Assembly (NCBI GenBank): GCA_910585665.1
Contig: CAJUFI010000003.1
Coordinates: forward strand, 47,473 to 111,472
DNA: 64,000 nt
DNA from: an uncultured Acetatifactor sp.
GTDB lineage: Bacteria > Bacillota > Clostridia > Lachnospirales > Lachnospiraceae
Reading direction: 5' to 3'
Below the pieces are notes generated by a model that saw only the letters and a list, made by a program, of their open reading frames with translations, had not been told where the DNA came from and did no database searches. Shown one piece after another: positions 61,993 through 64,000 of this stretch. Positions within the stretch are counted from its first letter, which is position 1. Each line of letters starts with the position of its first letter. The position numbers and the translations under genes were made by a program.

Positions 61993-63537
61993 ATGAGCAA
62001 AAAACCTGTAGTTTTGATGATTTTAGACGGATACGGACTGAACGAAAGAAAAGACGGCAACGCGGTGGCGCTGGCCAGGACCCCTGTCATGGACGGGCTC
62101 ATGAAGGATTGCCCTTTTGTGCGGGGCAATGCCAGCGGGATGGCAGTAGGGCTGCCGGAAGGCCAGATGGGCAATTCCGAGGTGGGCCATCTGAACATGG
62201 GAGCCGGGCGCATCGTTTACCAGGAGCTGACCAGGATTACGAAGGAGATTCAGGACGGCACCTTTTTCGAGAACCCCGCCCTGCTGAAGGCCGTGGAGAA
62301 CTGTAAGAAGAACGGCAGCGCCCTGCACCTGATGGGCCTGTTGTCCGATGGCGGCGTGCACAGCCACAATACCCATCTGTACGGGCTGCTGGAGCTGGCG
62401 AAGCGAAAAGGCCTGGAGAGGGTGTTCGTGCACTGCTTCCTGGACGGCCGCGACACCCCTCCCGCCAGCGGCAAGGATTATGCCATAGCGCTGAATGCCG
62501 AGATGGAGAAAATCGGAGTGGGCAAGATTGCGTCTGTGATGGGACGCTATTACGTCATGGACAGGGACAACAATTACGACCGCGTGAAGCTGGCTTACGA
62601 TGCCATGACAAAGGGCGAGGGCCTGACCGCCGCCTGCGGCATCTGTGCGATTCAGGAGTCCTACGACAGAGGAGAGACCGATGAGTTTGTGAAGCCTACG
62701 CTGGCGATGGAGGACGGAAAGCCTGTGGCTACTGTACAGGACGGCGATTCCATCATTTTCTTCAACTTCCGTCCGGACAGGGCCAGGGAGATTTCCAGGG
62801 CGTTCTGCGATGATGATTTCAAGGGATTCGACAGAGGACCCAGGAAAAATATCACCTATGTGTGCTTCTCTGACTATGACCCTACCATCCCCAACAAGGA
62901 GGTAGCGTTCCACAAGGTGTCCGTGACCAATACCTTCGGCGAGTGGCTGGCGGCGAACCATATGAAGCAGGCCCGTATCGCCGAGACGGAGAAATACGCC
63001 CATGTGACCTTCTTCTTCAACGGCGGCGTGGAGGAGCCCAATGAGGGCGAGGACAGGGTGCTGGTGAATTCTCCCAAGGATGTGGCCACTTACGACCTGA
63101 AGCCGGAGATGAGCGCCTATGGGGTATGCGACAAGCTCTGTGAAGCCATCCGTTCCGGGAAATACGATGTGATCATCATCAACTTCGCCAACCCCGACAT
63201 GGTGGGCCATACCGGCGTCCTGGAAGCGGCCGTCAAAGCTGTGGAGGCCGTGGACGAGTGCGTGGGGAAGGCTGTGGACGCAATCAGGGAAGTGGACGGC
63301 GCGATGTTCATCTGTGCCGACCACGGCAATGCGGAGATGTTGATAGACTATGAGACCGGCGAGCCTTTCACGGCCCATACCACCAATCAGGTGCCTTTCA
63401 TCCTCGTGAACTGCGATGAGGCATACACACTGCGGGAGAATGGATGTCTGGCGGATATCGTTCCCACCCTGATAGAGATCATGGGGATGGAACAGCCCGC
63501 GGAGATGACCGGGAAATCGCTGCTTCAGAAGAAGTAA
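61993..63537 (+). CDS. gpmI: 2,3-bisphosphoglycerate-independent phosphoglycerate mutase
   Basis: GpmI interconverts 3- and 2-phosphoglycerate in glycolysis, using two Mn2+ ions and a phosphoserine intermediate. The 514-residue protein has LMILDGYGLNERKDGNA (near 10, first metal Asp), the catalytic serine in GQMGNSEVGHLNMGAGR (near 60), FNFRPDRAREISR (near 260) and the metal-binding NFANPDMVGHTG and CADHGNAE near 400-445. The length matches the family (about 510). ATG 61993 follows GAGGAGAGCGG; the frame from 61861 lies inside the promoter region and is not coding. In spore formers the enzyme is inhibited at acid pH in the forespore, a known family trait. Confidence 0.97.
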   Translation: MSKKPVVLMILDGYGLNERKDGNAVALARTPVMDGLMKDCPFVRGNASGMAVGLPEGQMGNSEVGHLNMGAGRIVYQELTRITKEIQDGTFFENPALLKAVENCKKNGSALHLMGLLSDGGVHSHNTHLYGLLELAKRKGLERVFVHCFLDGRDTPPASGKDYAIALNAEMEKIGVGKIASVMGRYYVMDRDNNYDRVKLAYDAMTKGEGLTAACGICAIQESYDRGETDEFVKPTLAMEDGKPVATVQDGDSIIFFNFRPDRAREISRAFCDDDFKGFDRGPRKNITYVCFSDYDPTIPNKEVAFHKVSVTNTFGEWLAANHMKQARIAETEKYAHVTFFFNGGVEEPNEGEDRVLVNSPKDVATYDLKPEMSAYGVCDKLCEAIRSGKYDVIIINFANPDMVGHTGVLEAAVKAVEAVDECVGKAVDAIREVDGAMFICADHGNAEMLIDYETGEPFTAHTTNQVPFILVNCDEAYTLRENGCLADIVPTLIEIMGMEQPAEMTGKSLLQKK

Positions 63538-63726
63538 GGTATTTTACAGGCATAAGCCATATGTAGGGATTATGGATTGTAAAAACAGGATTTACGGCTC
63601 TTTCCCATCCTTACAATAGGGGAATTGGATATAGATCAGGCAGTGGTCCTGTGGGATTTGTCTCCGGAGGGGGATGCGGAAAGGGTACGCTTATGGCGGG
63701 AAAGCCAGGGGGGAAAGGACGGAAGT

Positions 63727-64000
63727 ATGAAGAGAAGATTGGCATTGTTGATGGCGTTTGTATTGATAGTGTGTGCAAGTGTTTCGACTTATGCCACGGA
63801 ATCCGGCGCGCCTTCCCAGGCAGGGCAGGGGAGCGTGGAATCCGGCAGCATAGCGGAGCAGAGTAGTGAGACACAGGCGGGAAGCCAGGAATCCGGAAGC
63901 CAGGATAGCGATGCTGGGAACGGGAGCCAGGAATCTGGTGTCCAGGACAGCGCAGCGGGAAATCAGAGCGTGGAACCCAGCACTCCGGATAGCACAGCGG
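63727..64000 (+). CDS. Secreted protein with Ser/Gln/Glu-rich repeats (cut by window end)
   Basis: The first 91 residues of a gene that runs past the window. The N-terminus has a signal peptide (MKRRLALLMAFVLIVCASV, then STYATESG, cleavage near residue 23). The mature part so far is low complexity, with variants of SQESG and SQDS, like a flexible linker of a surface or cell-wall-bound protein. AAAGGA lies about 8 bases before the ATG. Its main domain, and so its function, lies outside the window. Confidence 0.75.
   Translation, partial: MKRRLALLMAFVLIVCASVSTYATESGAPSQAGQGSVESGSIAEQSSETQAGSQESGSQDSDAGNGSQESGVQDSAAGNQSVEPSTPDSTA

Overview
The window looks like chromosomal DNA from a spore-forming, anaerobic member of the Clostridia, most likely Lachnospiraceae. 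The evidence is PolC-type replicase, single-chain glycyl-tRNA synthetase, SpoIIP and Gpr, IspG of the isoprenoid MEP pathway, a giant 2-hydroxyacyl-CoA dehydratase activase-like protein, strong GGAGG-type ribosome binding sites, TTGnnn-17 bp-TATAAT promoters and a fairly high GC content. The assignment rests on gene content; no rRNA, tRNA, CRISPR array, insertion sequence or phage gene was found.

Layout. 0-10 kb: a divergent PilT-like ATPase, a 328-base gap with three adjacent hairpins, then comM-dprA-ispG-polC. 10-15.5 kb: a SNF2 helicase, a small coiled-coil protein and a MATE transporter, ending in a bidirectional terminator. 15.6-19.9 kb (minus): a 1434-residue activase/dehydratase-type protein with a repeat-rich promoter. 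20.3-25.4 kb: a rhomboid-like membrane protein, a sigma-factor-like protein without region 4, an unknown protein and an M16C peptidase. 25.8-34.8 kb: era, a YqzL-like ORF, recO, a lipoprotein, glyS, a J-domain-like/TPR protein, mnmA and an unknown protein. 34.9-40.9 kb: a zinc-ribbon membrane protein, a TPM-domain protein, a TIM-barrel isomerase, rpsT (minus), gpr and spoIIP. 40.9-49.1 kb: a double GT-C glycosyltransferase (minus), a MacB-type ABC ATPase with a coiled-coil FtsX permease, and a PHP phosphoesterase.

The most unusual region is 49.4-60.0 kb, six genes on one strand. It joins parts of a maltose-type importer (two very large solute-binding lipoproteins with long N-terminal extensions, and two MalF/MalG-like permeases) to parts of a MacB/YknX-type exporter (a membrane-fusion adaptor, and a MacB periplasmic-core protein with only two membrane segments and a Lys/Glu tail). 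No ATPase is encoded in the cluster. The first permease has a degenerate ATPase-coupling (EAA) loop, and the solute-binding proteins and adaptor carry low-complexity inserts. This is the best candidate for an undescribed envelope system.

60.1-64 kb: a zinc-peptidase-like protein and a cation diffusion facilitator (minus), gpmI, and the start of a secreted repeat-rich protein cut by the window edge. Twelve promoters and six terminators can be placed from sequence and divide the window into transcription units.
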